Below, one piece after another: positions 41,187 through 48,869 of a stretch of DNA of 64,000 nt (positions are counted from its first letter, which is position 1; each line of letters starts with the position of its first letter). This DNA is from Lentzea cavernae. Lineage in GTDB: Bacteria > Actinomycetota > Actinomycetes > Mycobacteriales > Pseudonocardiaceae. The DNA lies in contig NZ_BNAR01000007.1 in NCBI RefSeq assembly GCF_014653695.1, positions 186,001 through 250,000 on the forward strand, written 5' to 3'. The notes beneath the pieces were generated by a model. That model saw only the letters and a list, made by a program, of their open reading frames with translations. It was not told the DNA's origin and did not search any database. The position numbers and the translations under genes were made by a program.

Positions 41187-42878
41187 TCAGCCGAAGATGA
41201 AGTAGAGAACGGTCGTCAGGGCCAGCACTCCGCCGCCGAGCAGGGCGGGCGAGCGGTACCAGCCCGCGTCCTCACCGGTGGTGGAGTGCGCCCTGTCTTC
41301 CTTGGGCGTCAGGCTGTACACGAGCCCGCCGAGCTCGCTGTCCGGCTTCGGCCGCGTGACGAGGCTGACGCCGAAGCTCACGACGATGTCGACCACGAAC
41401 GCGAGACCCGCGCCGAGGAAGCTCGCGCCCTGACCCGGCAGCTCCAGCAACTCGATGCCGAACGACGGCTCCGAGATCACGTAGATGAAGATCGCCGTGA
41501 ACGTACCGGCGAGCAGACCGACCCAACCTGCGGTCGGCGTCATCCGCTTCCAGAACATGCCGAGGATGAACGTCGCGAACAGCGGCGCGTTGAAGAACGA
41601 GAACAGCGCCTGGATGTAGTCCATGATGTTGGACCCGCCGAGCGCCGCCGCGATGAACGCCGTGCCGATCGCGAGGACGCACGCGCCGACCGTGGCGAGA
41701 CGCCCGATCCGCAGGTAGTACTCGTCCGGCCGGTCCTTCTTGACGTAGTCCTGCCACAGGTCGTACGTGAAGACGGTGTTGAACGAGCTGACGTTCGCCG
41801 CCACACCGGCCATGAAGCTCGCCAGCAGACCCGTGATCGCGATGCCGAGGATGCCGTTGGGCAGCAGGTCGCGCATCAGCAACGGCAGCACGTTGTTGTA
41901 GACCACGCCACTGCTCGTGTCGCCGGCCTTGAGCTGCGCCATCTCCGGCACGATCACCGCGGCGATGATGCCGGGGATGATGATGATCGCCGGGATCAAC
42001 GCCTTCGGGTACGCGCCGATGATCGGCGTGCGCTTGGCCGCCGACATCGACTTGGCGCTCATCGCGCGCTGCACCTCGGCGAAGTTCGTCGTCCAGTAAC
42101 CGAACGACAGCACGAAGCCGAGACCGAACACCAGACCGATGACACTCCACACGGGGTGGTCGATGCCGGTGAGTTCCGTCGCGGGCCAGGCGCTCAGGTT
42201 CTCCTTGTCGGTGACCTTCTCGACCAGGCCCTGCCAGCCGCCGACCTTGATCAGACCGATGATCGTCAGCGGCGCCAGCGCGGCCACGATGACGAAGAAC
42301 TGCAGCACCTCGTTGTAGATGGCGGCACTGAGACCACCGAGCGTCGTGTACGCGAGCACCACGAGCGCGGCCACGCAGATGGACACCGGCAGCGGCCACC
42401 CGAGCAGCGCGTCGATGATCACCGCGAGCGCGAACAGGTTGATGCCCGCGATCAGGATCTGCGCGACGGCGAAGCTGATGGCGTTGACCAGGTGAGCCGG
42501 CTTGCCGAACCGGCGGCGCATGAACTCGGGAACACTGCGCACTTTCGAGCCGTAGTAGAACGGCATCATCACCAGACCGAGGAACACCATCGCGGGGATG
42601 GCGCCGATCCAGTAGTAGTGCACGGTCGCCAGGCCGTACTGCGCGCCGTTCGCCGTCATGCCCATCAGCTCGAGCGCGCCGAGGTTCGCGGAGATGAACG
42701 CGAGACCGGTGACCCACGCCGGCAGCGACCGCCCGGACAGCAGGAAGTCGAGGCTGGAGGAGACGGAGCGTCTCGCCATCACGCCGATGCCGAGCACGAC
42801 CACGAAATAGACCAGCAGCAACGCGTAGTCGATCGGTCCCGCGTCCAGCCGCAGGTCCGCCTCAGCCAAGATCGACAC
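41187..42878 (-). CDS. sodium:solute symporter (SSS family, SglT-like)
   Basis: A 563-residue membrane protein with about 13-14 transmembrane helices. Family segments include LLSGRSLPAWVTGLAFISANLGALELMG near the N-terminus, AAVNVSSFNTVFTYDLWQDY-like residues (AANVSSFNTVFTYDLW) in the middle, and GGLSAAIYNEVLQFF. It resembles sugar/sodium cotransporters (SglT type) more than proline permease. Substrate (sugar, myo-inositol or other) cannot be fixed. It precedes the small membrane protein; the GTG start is divergent from the small gene at 43067. Confidence 0.9.
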   Translation of the reverse strand: MSILAEADLRLDAGPIDYALLLVYFVVVLGIGVMARRSVSSSLDFLLSGRSLPAWVTGLAFISANLGALELMGMTANGAQYGLATVHYYWIGAIPAMVFLGLVMMPFYYGSKVRSVPEFMRRRFGKPAHLVNAISFAVAQILIAGINLFALAVIIDALLGWPLPVSICVAALVVLAYTTLGGLSAAIYNEVLQFFVIVAALAPLTIIGLIKVGGWQGLVEKVTDKENLSAWPATELTGIDHPVWSVIGLVFGLGFVLSFGYWTTNFAEVQRAMSAKSMSAAKRTPIIGAYPKALIPAIIIIPGIIAAVIVPEMAQLKAGDTSSGVVYNNVLPLLMRDLLPNGILGIAITGLLASFMAGVAANVSSFNTVFTYDLWQDYVKKDRPDEYYLRIGRLATVGACVLAIGTAFIAAALGGSNIMDYIQALFSFFNAPLFATFILGMFWKRMTPTAGWVGLLAGTFTAIFIYVISEPSFGIELLELPGQGASFLGAGLAFVVDIVVSFGVSLVTRPKPDSELGGLVYSLTPKEDRAHSTTGEDAGWYRSPALLGGGVLALTTVLYFIFG

Positions 42879-43066
42879 CGTCCACCTCCCAAGACTTCAA
42901 ACAAAGTCGAACATCATCGACCAGGAGAGGACAGTACTCCAGGTGAGCGCAGTCCTACCCCGTGTGGATGATCACCAAACCACGGCGTTTGAGAAGGCGC
43001 TCACTGAAGCCCTGGAGCAGGGAAATCGAGGTGCGCGAAACCGAACTCGACACGGAGACTTCGGTC

Positions 43067-43258
43067 ATGTCCGAGTGCGAAGCACGGGAGAACGCGGCGC
43101 TCGCGTTGCTGGAGTCGTTGTCCGACGAAAAGCTCGCAGAGCTCATGGACCTGGTCGTCGCGGGCAGGCCGATGTGGGCGATCAGACTCGCCCATGAGGC
43201 GTCAGGCCCGCACCACTCGCTTCAAGCGGCGATACAGGCCATCGGCATGTTCCTCTGA
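43067..43258 (+). CDS. small conserved-looking protein, function unknown
   Basis: A 63-residue protein, acidic at the N-terminus, with ALALLESLSDEKLAELMDLV, a short helix pair, then RLAHEASGPHHSLQAAIQA. ATG 43067 follows GGAGA; GTG 43031 with AGGGA is an equally possible start and adds 12 residues. It is convergent with nucS, 4 bp from its 3' end. No family recognised. Confidence 0.6.
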   Translation: MSECEARENAALALLESLSDEKLAELMDLVVAGRPMWAIRLAHEASGPHHSLQAAIQAIGMFL

Positions 43259-43262
43259 GAGG

Positions 43263-43922
43263 TCAGAACAGCCGGAACTCGTCCGGCTCGATCCCCCGCA
43301 ACGCGTCGTAGTCCAGCACCACGCACCGGATCCCGCGATCCTCCGCCAGCACCCGCGCCTGCGGCTTGATCTGCTGCGCCGCGAACACCCCGGCGACCGG
43401 CGCGAGCAGCGGGTCGCGGTTGAGCAGCTCCAGGTACCTGGTCAGCTGCTCGACGCCGTCGATGTCCCCGCGCCGCTTGATCTCCACGGCGACCGACCCG
43501 CCGGAGGAGTTCCGGCACATCAGGTCGACCGGGCCGATCGCGGTCGGGAACTCGCGGCGCACCAGGGTCCAGCCGTCGCCCAGGGTGGTGACGTGCTCGG
43601 CGAGCAGCTTCTGCAGGTCGGCTTCTACGCCGTCCTTCTGCAGGCCGGGCTCCGGGCCGAGCTCGTGCTTGGAGTCGTGCAGGACCTCCTCGAGGGTGAT
43701 GATCAGCTTCTCCCCCGCCTTGTTCTGCACTGTCCAGATGTCCGGGTCCTCGATCAGCCAGCAGGGCGGGCTCATCCAGTTCAACGGCTTGTACGCGCGG
43801 TCGTCCGAGTGGATCGACACCGAGCCGTCTGCCTTGATGAGCAGCAAGCGCTGCGCCATCGGCAGATGGGCGGTGAGTCGGCCTACGTAGTCGACCTTGC
43901 AGCGAGCGATGACGAGACGCAC
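43263..43922 (-). CDS. nucS: endonuclease NucS (EndoMS) for non-canonical mismatch repair
   Basis: A 219-residue nuclease. The RecB-like catalytic triad is visible as Asp133 (GPVDLMCR), Glu147 and Lys149 (VAVEIKRRG), and the N-terminal dimerisation domain precedes it. NucS cuts mismatched DNA (T-G, G-G, T-T) and replaces MutS/MutL in most actinobacteria and many archaea. In S. coelicolor nucS (SCO5388) lies in the same general neighbourhood as Scy and the ATP synthase genes. GTG start. The conserved C-terminal beta-clamp motif region ends EPDEFRLF. Confidence 0.96.
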   Translation of the reverse strand: MRLVIARCKVDYVGRLTAHLPMAQRLLLIKADGSVSIHSDDRAYKPLNWMSPPCWLIEDPDIWTVQNKAGEKLIITLEEVLHDSKHELGPEPGLQKDGVEADLQKLLAEHVTTLGDGWTLVRREFPTAIGPVDLMCRNSSGGSVAVEIKRRGDIDGVEQLTRYLELLNRDPLLAPVAGVFAAQQIKPQARVLAEDRGIRCVVLDYDALRGIEPDEFRLF

Positions 43923-43976
43923 CGCGACAGGCTACGGGGTACGTCCGGGAACGAGTCGTTAGGTACGGTCCGTGGC

Positions 43977-44513
43977 GTGGAAAGCCTCGGCACCCGTCAG
44001 GTGTACGCAAACCCGTGGATGAGCGTTCGCGAGGACGCAATCCAGCGCGCGGACGGCACCAGCGGCGTCTTCGGCGTGGTCGACAAGCCCGACTACGCGC
44101 TGATCATCCCGCTCGACGGCGAGCGCGTGCGGCTCGTGGAGCAGTTCCGGTACCCGATCGGGCTGCGCCGCTGGGAGTTCCCGCAGGGCACGGCGCCGGA
44201 CCGGGCCGACTCGAACCCGTTGCAGCTCGCGACGCGCGAACTGCGCGAGGAGACGGGGTTGCGGGCCGGCAAGATGATCGAGCTCGGTCTGCTCGACGTG
44301 GCGCCCGGCATGTCGTCGCAACGCGGGCGCGTCTTCCTCGCCACCCAGCTCGTCGAGGGGTTCCACGAGCGGGAGCCCGAGGAGCAGGACATGCGGTCGC
44401 GGTGGTTCCCGCGCGCCGAGTTCGAGTCGATGATCGCGAAGGGCGAGATCACCGACGCCCAGTCGATCGCCGCCTACACGCTCCTGCTGCTGCACGAGCA
44501 CTCCCAGCCCTAG
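43977..44513 (+). CDS. NUDIX hydrolase (ADP-ribose pyrophosphatase-like)
   Basis: A 178-residue protein. The Nudix box is visible around ATRELREETGLRAGK, with the core RELREETG. The preceding WEFPQGTAPD fixes the ADP-ribose pyrophosphatase-like subgroup, although the classical substitution of Glu in GX5E is not standard here. It should hydrolyse ADP-ribose, nucleoside diphosphate sugars or related compounds. The GTG start at 43977 is the best-positioned initiator after the nucS start region. Its TAG is part of CTAG shared with the convergent regulator gene. Confidence 0.85.
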   Translation: MESLGTRQVYANPWMSVREDAIQRADGTSGVFGVVDKPDYALIIPLDGERVRLVEQFRYPIGLRRWEFPQGTAPDRADSNPLQLATRELREETGLRAGKMIELGLLDVAPGMSSQRGRVFLATQLVEGFHEREPEEQDMRSRWFPRAEFESMIAKGEITDAQSIAAYTLLLLHEHSQP

Positions 44514-45436
44514 TCCCGGCAGCCCTGGAAGGCCGCCCGGTAGCTCTGCGGTGAGGTGCCGGCGATCCGCTTGAACCTGTCGCGGAACGCCGTGGCCGAG
44601 CCGAACCCGACCTTGCTCGCGATCAGCTCGACCGGGTCCTTCGTCGTCTCCAGCAGGTGCTGCGCCTGGCGGACCCGCGCCCGGTGCAGCCACTGCAGCG
44701 GCGTCGTTCCCGTCTGGTCGCGGAACCGCCGGTTCAACGTGCGCGTGCTCATCCCGGCCTGCTTCGCGAGGTCTTCCAGCGTCAGGTCGCGCGGCGCGTT
44801 GCGCTCCATCCACAGCAGCAACGGTTCGAGTTCGGCGCCCTGAGGTGCCACGGGCGGCGTCACGATGAACTGCGCCTGCCCGCCTTCGCGTTCCAGGGGC
44901 ATCACGGCGAACCGCGCCGCGTCGGCCGCCACCGCCGACCCGTGGTCGCGCCGGATCATGTGCAGGCACAGGTCCAGCCCCGCAGCGGCACCGGCGGACG
45001 TGAGGAACTGGCCGTTGTCGACGTAGAGGACGTCCGGGTCGACCTCCAGGGCGGGGAACCGCGCGGCCAGCTCCCCGGCCCCGAGCCAGTGCGTGGTCAC
45101 GCGCAGTCCGTCCAGCAACCCCGTCGCCGCGAACACGAACGCGCCCGTGCAGATCGACGCGATCCGGACCCCTCGCGCCGCGGCCTTCCTCAACGCCTCG
45201 ACCACCGGCTTGGGCACGACCATCTCCGGGTCGTGACCCGGCAGGACGATCGTGTCCACTTCGGACAGCAACTCCAAGCCGTGCGGGACCTTGATCTCGA
45301 AACAGCCTGCGTCAACAGTCCTCTTCGGACCGCAGACGCGCACCCGGTAGTGCCCCGTCCAGTTGAACGCGTCGACCGGCGTCGCGAAGTCGAACGGGAC
45401 CACGCTGTCCATCGCCACCACTGCCACCTCGTGCAC
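44510..45436 (-). CDS. GlxA-family AraC transcriptional regulator (DJ-1/PfpI + HTH_18)
   Basis: A 308-residue regulator with an N-terminal DJ-1/PfpI-like domain (TIVLPGHDPEM, SICTGAFVFAATGLLDG) and a C-terminal AraC HTH (LTLEDLAKQAGMSTRTLNRRFR ... SKVGFGSATAFRDRFKR). The start is uncertain: GTG 45436 gives the usual VHEVAVVAMD N-terminus but its GGAGG is close; GTG 45427 or ATG 45478 are alternatives. It is divergent from a second DJ-1-fold gene, which it may regulate. Its 3' TAG shares CTAG with the NUDIX gene. Confidence 0.88.
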   Translation of the reverse strand: MHEVAVVAMDSVVPFDFATPVDAFNWTGHYRVRVCGPKRTVDAGCFEIKVPHGLELLSEVDTIVLPGHDPEMVVPKPVVEALRKAAARGVRIASICTGAFVFAATGLLDGLRVTTHWLGAGELAARFPALEVDPDVLYVDNGQFLTSAGAAAGLDLCLHMIRRDHGSAVAADAARFAVMPLEREGGQAQFIVTPPVAPQGAELEPLLLWMERNAPRDLTLEDLAKQAGMSTRTLNRRFRDQTGTTPLQWLHRARVRQAQHLLETTKDPVELIASKVGFGSATAFRDRFKRIAGTSPQSYRAAFQGCRD

Positions 45437-45544
45437 GCCCTCCACCGTAGCTGGCGAGAATCCGTTGGAACATGGCATTCCAGCCAGTTCTCGCCGGCCC
45501 CGTGCGCTCCTACGGTTTGATCACCGAAGCGAGGAGTGGACGCA

Positions 45545-46123
45545 GTGAGAGCTCAAGTGGTGTTGTTCGACGGCTTCGACCCGTTGGACGCGATCAGCCC
45601 GTACGAGACGCTGGCCGCGGGCGGGATCCCGACGGAACTGGTGACCGTCGAAGGGGCCCGCACGGTCCCCGCCGGCCTGAACCTGCTGTCCCTCGAAGCC
45701 ACCGCCCGGCTCGACCCGGACGTCGGCCTCGTCATCGTCCCCGGCGCGGCGGCGTTGCAGGACGACGAGGTGTTCGCCCTGCTCAGCGCTGGCGCCGCCA
45801 CGATCGGGCCCGCGCTCAGGAACACGAACTCGCTCATCGCAACCGTGTGCGGCGGATCGTTGCTGCTCGCCATCGCCGGTCTGATCAAGGGCCGCAACGC
45901 GACCACCAACCACCTCGGCCTGCACGCGCTGGAGTCCATGGGGGTGAACGCCATCCGGGCCCGGATCGTCGACGACGGCGACCTCGTCACCGCGGCCGGT
46001 GTCACCTCGGGTGTCGACCTCGGTCTGCACCTGCTCGAACGCGAACTCGGCGCGCAGAAGGCCCTGGAGGTCGAGGAGCTGTTCGCCCACGAGCGACGCG
46101 GCACCGCGTGGAGGGCCGCGTGA
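45545..46123 (+). CDS. DJ-1/PfpI family protein
   Basis: A 192-residue protein with the DJ-1/PfpI fold: VVLFDGFDPLDAISPYETLA, LVIVPGAAALQ and TVCGGSLLLAIAGLIKGR, where Cys is the nucleophile-elbow residue. Function may be glyoxalase-, isonitrile hydratase- or chaperone-like; unknown. The GTG at 45545 follows GAGGAG at the right distance; the earlier GTG overlaps that site. It is divergent from the GlxA-like regulator and followed with overlap by the membrane protein gene. Confidence 0.85.
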   Translation: MRAQVVLFDGFDPLDAISPYETLAAGGIPTELVTVEGARTVPAGLNLLSLEATARLDPDVGLVIVPGAAALQDDEVFALLSAGAATIGPALRNTNSLIATVCGGSLLLAIAGLIKGRNATTNHLGLHALESMGVNAIRARIVDDGDLVTAAGVTSGVDLGLHLLERELGAQKALEVEELFAHERRGTAWRAA

Positions 46124-46527
46124 GCAAGCTCTTCCTGTCCCTGCACGTCCTCGCGGCCATCATCGCCATCGGTCCGGTGACGGTGGCCGCCAGCATGTTC
46201 CCGAAGGCGGTGACCACGGCCGGCAACCCCGAGCTGCTGCACCGGATCTGCCGCGTCTACGCGCTCGTCGGCATCTCGGTGCCGCTCTTCGGGTTCGCGA
46301 CGGCCGGCGTGATGGGCGTGACCGGCCACCCCTGGGTGATCGTGTCGATCGCGCTCACCACCGCCGCCGCGTTCGTGCTCGCCCTGAAGATCCTGCCGGG
46401 GCAGGAAAAAGCCCTGAAGACGAAGGACGTCAAGCAGCTGGCCATGTACACGGGCGTCTTCAACCTGCTGTGGGCGACCGTGACCGTGCTGATGATCCTG
46501 CGGCCGGGTTCGACGACGGGCGCCTAG
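46120..46527 (+). CDS. DUF2269-like integral membrane protein
   Basis: A 135-residue protein with four membrane helices (about residues 3-25, 47-68, 73-90, 112-132). Its GTG overlaps the stop of the DJ-1 gene (GTGA), so the two are coupled. It matches the general layout of DUF2269 proteins; function unknown. Its TAG and that of the convergent SDR gene share one CTAG. Confidence 0.75.
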   Translation: MSKLFLSLHVLAAIIAIGPVTVAASMFPKAVTTAGNPELLHRICRVYALVGISVPLFGFATAGVMGVTGHPWVIVSIALTTAAAFVLALKILPGQEKALKTKDVKQLAMYTGVFNLLWATVTVLMILRPGSTTGA

Positions 46528-47222
46528 CGGTCCGCGACCGGCCGCACCACGATCTCGTTGACGTCGACGGTCTCGGGCTGCGAGATCGCGTACGCGATGG
46601 CGTCACCGATCGCCGACGCGGGCAGCGCGTTCTTGCGGTACTCCGCCATGAACGACGCCGCGTGGTCCTCGGTGATGGTGTCCGCCAGCTCGGACTCCGT
46701 GACACCGGGGGAGATCACGGTGACGCGCAGGTCGTCGCGTTCCTGGCGCAGTCCCTCGGACAGCGCCCACACCGCGTACTTGGTCGCGCAGTACACCGCG
46801 GCCGTCGGCGTGACCAGGTGCGCGCCGATCGAGGCGACGTTCACGACGTGCCCTCCGCCGGTGAAGAGGGGCAGCACGGCGGCGATGCCGTTCAGCACGC
46901 CCTTGATGTTCACGTCCACCATGCGGTCCCACTCGTCGACCTTCAACGAGTCCATGAGGGACAACGGCATCACGCCCGCGTTGTTCACCAGCACGTCGAC
47001 GTGGCCGTGCTCGGCGACCGCCGCATCCACAAAGGACTGGAAGGACTCGCGCGAGGTCACGTCCAGAACGGCGTACCCGGCGCCGATCTCAGACGACAGC
47101 GCCTTCAGCCGGTCCTCGCGCCGGGCACCGAGGAACACCTTGTGCCCCGCCTTCGCGAGAATGCGGGCCGTGGCCTCGCCGATACCGCTGGAAGCTCCAC
47201 TGATCAGAATGACTTTGCTCAT
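46524..47222 (-). CDS. short-chain dehydrogenase/reductase (SDR)
   Basis: A 232-residue oxidoreductase. Nucleotide-binding GASSGIGEA (residues 9-17), NNAG motif VLVNNAGVMPL and the catalytic Tyr-Lys pair in YCATKYAV (YxxxK) are intact, with Ser in VASIGAH. It uses NAD(P)H; substrate unknown. The ATG at 47222 is preceded by a long spurious frame that was excluded. It is divergent from an XRE regulator gene, a common arrangement for regulator-controlled SDR genes. Confidence 0.92.
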   Translation of the reverse strand: MSKVILISGASSGIGEATARILAKAGHKVFLGARREDRLKALSSEIGAGYAVLDVTSRESFQSFVDAAVAEHGHVDVLVNNAGVMPLSLMDSLKVDEWDRMVDVNIKGVLNGIAAVLPLFTGGGHVVNVASIGAHLVTPTAAVYCATKYAVWALSEGLRQERDDLRVTVISPGVTESELADTITEDHAASFMAEYRKNALPASAIGDAIAYAISQPETVDVNEIVVRPVADR

Positions 47223-47324
47223 GGACACAACACTCGGCGCGAAACCCGCGTCCGACCAGGACACCCTTTCCCTAGGTGCGCCACACCCAGGCAGGGAACG
47301 ACCCCGGCGCATAGGCTCGCAGGC

Positions 47325-48179
47325 ATGCTCGGCGAGTTCCTGAAAGCACACCGCGCCCGCGTCAACCCCGAGGACGCGGGCCTCCCGAGTCACACCCAGC
47401 GCAAGGTCAAAGGCCTGCGGCGCGAAGAGGTCGCGGTGCTCGCCGGGGTGAGCGCGGACTACTACGCCCGGCTCGAACAGGGCCGCGAGACCAACCCGTC
47501 TGCGCAGGTCCTCGACGCCCTGAGCCGCGCTCTGCGACTCGACACCGACGCCCGCGCGCACCTGCACCGCCTCGCCGGTGTCGTCGCGGACGAAGGCCAT
47601 TCGAGCGACAAGGTGAGCCCCGAGCTGCGGCAGCTCATCAGCGGCATGCACGACATGCCGGCGTTCGTGATGAGCTCCTACCTCGACCTGCTCGCCACCA
47701 ACGCGCTGGCCGACGCCCTGTACGAACCGTTCGAGCCCGCCGACAACCTGGCCAGGATGACGTTCCTCGACCCGGCCGCCCCGAGCTTCTACCCGCGCTG
47801 GAACTGGGTCGCGCAGAGCACGGTCGGGAACCTGCGGCTGACAGCCGACCCGGCCTCCGCGCGCCTGGGGCGGATGGTCGCGGAGCTGAGCGGCAACCCG
47901 GTGTTCAGGGAGCTCTGGGAGAACCACGAGGTGCGCGGGAAGACCCAGGACGCCAAGGAGTTCGCGCACCCGGCGGTCGGTCCGCTGAAGCTGACCTACC
48001 ACTCGTTCGACGTGCGCGAGGCCCCCGGCCAGTTCCTGGTGGTCTACCAGGCGGAACCGGGCCCGAACGCCGACGCGTTGAAGCTCCTCGCGACTAGTCG
48101 GGCCACACGGGCGGCCGCTTCTCCAGGAACGACGCCCGTCCCTCTTTGGCTGACGGCGACTGCGAGGTCTCGGCCATGA
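47325..48179 (+). CDS. XRE-family regulator (MmyB-like)
   Basis: A 284-residue protein with an N-terminal HTH (GLRREEVAVLAGVSADYYARLEQGR) and a C-terminal MmyB ligand-sensing domain ending around ALKLLA. This is the common MmyB-type regulator that controls a divergent SDR gene. About 30 residues past the usual end run into the convergent enoyl-CoA hydratase gene (86-bp overlap), probably because a TAG that would end the family's normal C-terminus lies out of frame. ATG 47325 is used. Confidence 0.85.
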   Translation: MLGEFLKAHRARVNPEDAGLPSHTQRKVKGLRREEVAVLAGVSADYYARLEQGRETNPSAQVLDALSRALRLDTDARAHLHRLAGVVADEGHSSDKVSPELRQLISGMHDMPAFVMSSYLDLLATNALADALYEPFEPADNLARMTFLDPAAPSFYPRWNWVAQSTVGNLRLTADPASARLGRMVAELSGNPVFRELWENHEVRGKTQDAKEFAHPAVGPLKLTYHSFDVREAPGQFLVVYQAEPGPNADALKLLATSRATRAAASPGTTPVPLWLTATARSRP

Positions 48180-48852
48180 CGTTCAGCGCGACCTCGTAGG
48201 CGTCCGCCTCGGGCCGGTCGAGCTGCGCGTAGATCGTCCGCTTGCCGACGGCCTTCGACGCACGGCTCCCCCGCGTGGCCCGCGCCAGCAGGTCGTCCGT
48301 GGCGGCGTCCAGCTCCTCGGCGGGCACCGCCCGGTTGATCAGCCCCCACTCCACCGCGGTGGCCGCGTCGATCACGTCCCCGGTCAGCACCAGCTCCATC
48401 AACCGCTTGCGCCCGATCGACCGGGCCACCGGCACCGCGGGCGTGTGGCAGAACCACCCCGCCTTGCCTCCGGGCAACGAGAACCCGGCCGTGTCCGCGG
48501 CGACCGCGAGGTCGCAGGACGCCACCAGCTGACACCCGGCCGCCGTCGCCAGCCCCTGCACGCGCGCGATCACGACCTGCGGTGCGGACTGGATGGTCTT
48601 CATCAGCACCGTGCACAGCTCCAGCAGCAGCCGCACGCCCTCTTCGTCGCGTGCGTGCACGTCCGCGAAGTCGTGCCCTGCGGAGAACACCGGCCCTTCG
48701 GCGGCCAGCACGATGCCCGCGGCGTCGGACGTGCGCGCCTCGCGGAACGCCTCCAGCAACTCCGTGAGGTGCTCCGCGGACAGCGCGTTGCGCTTGGCCG
48801 CGCGGTTCATCGTGATCCGGACGACCGACCCGTCCCGCGAAACGTCAACCAT
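48094..48852 (-). CDS. enoyl-CoA hydratase/isomerase (crotonase family)
   Basis: A 252-residue crotonase-fold protein. The oxyanion-hole segments FSAGHDFAD and ATAAGCQLVASCDLAVAA, and the downstream GLINRAVPAEELD, are typical. Residue choice at the catalytic Glu positions is partly atypical, so the exact reaction (3-hydroxybutyryl-CoA to crotonyl-CoA or another) is inferred. It is encoded 17 bp after ecm on the same strand, which supports a role in the ethylmalonyl-CoA route. Confidence 0.9.
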   Translation of the reverse strand: MVDVSRDGSVVRITMNRAAKRNALSAEHLTELLEAFREARTSDAAGIVLAAEGPVFSAGHDFADVHARDEEGVRLLLELCTVLMKTIQSAPQVVIARVQGLATAAGCQLVASCDLAVAADTAGFSLPGGKAGWFCHTPAVPVARSIGRKRLMELVLTGDVIDAATAVEWGLINRAVPAEELDAATDDLLARATRGSRASKAVGKRTIYAQLDRPEADAYEVALNVMAETSQSPSAKEGRASFLEKRPPVWPD

Positions 48853-48869
48853 TCCGCGACACTAAGGCC

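Noticed and set aside
43194-43976. Upstream extension of the NUDIX gene
   Set aside because: It overlaps nucS on the opposite strand and has no similarity to NUDIX domains; GTG 43977 is better placed.
45999-47324. A 726-residue frame ending in the XRE regulator
   Set aside because: The upstream two thirds cover the DJ-1, DUF2269 and SDR genes in other frames with Arg/Gly-rich nonsense sequence; ATG 47325 is the supported start.
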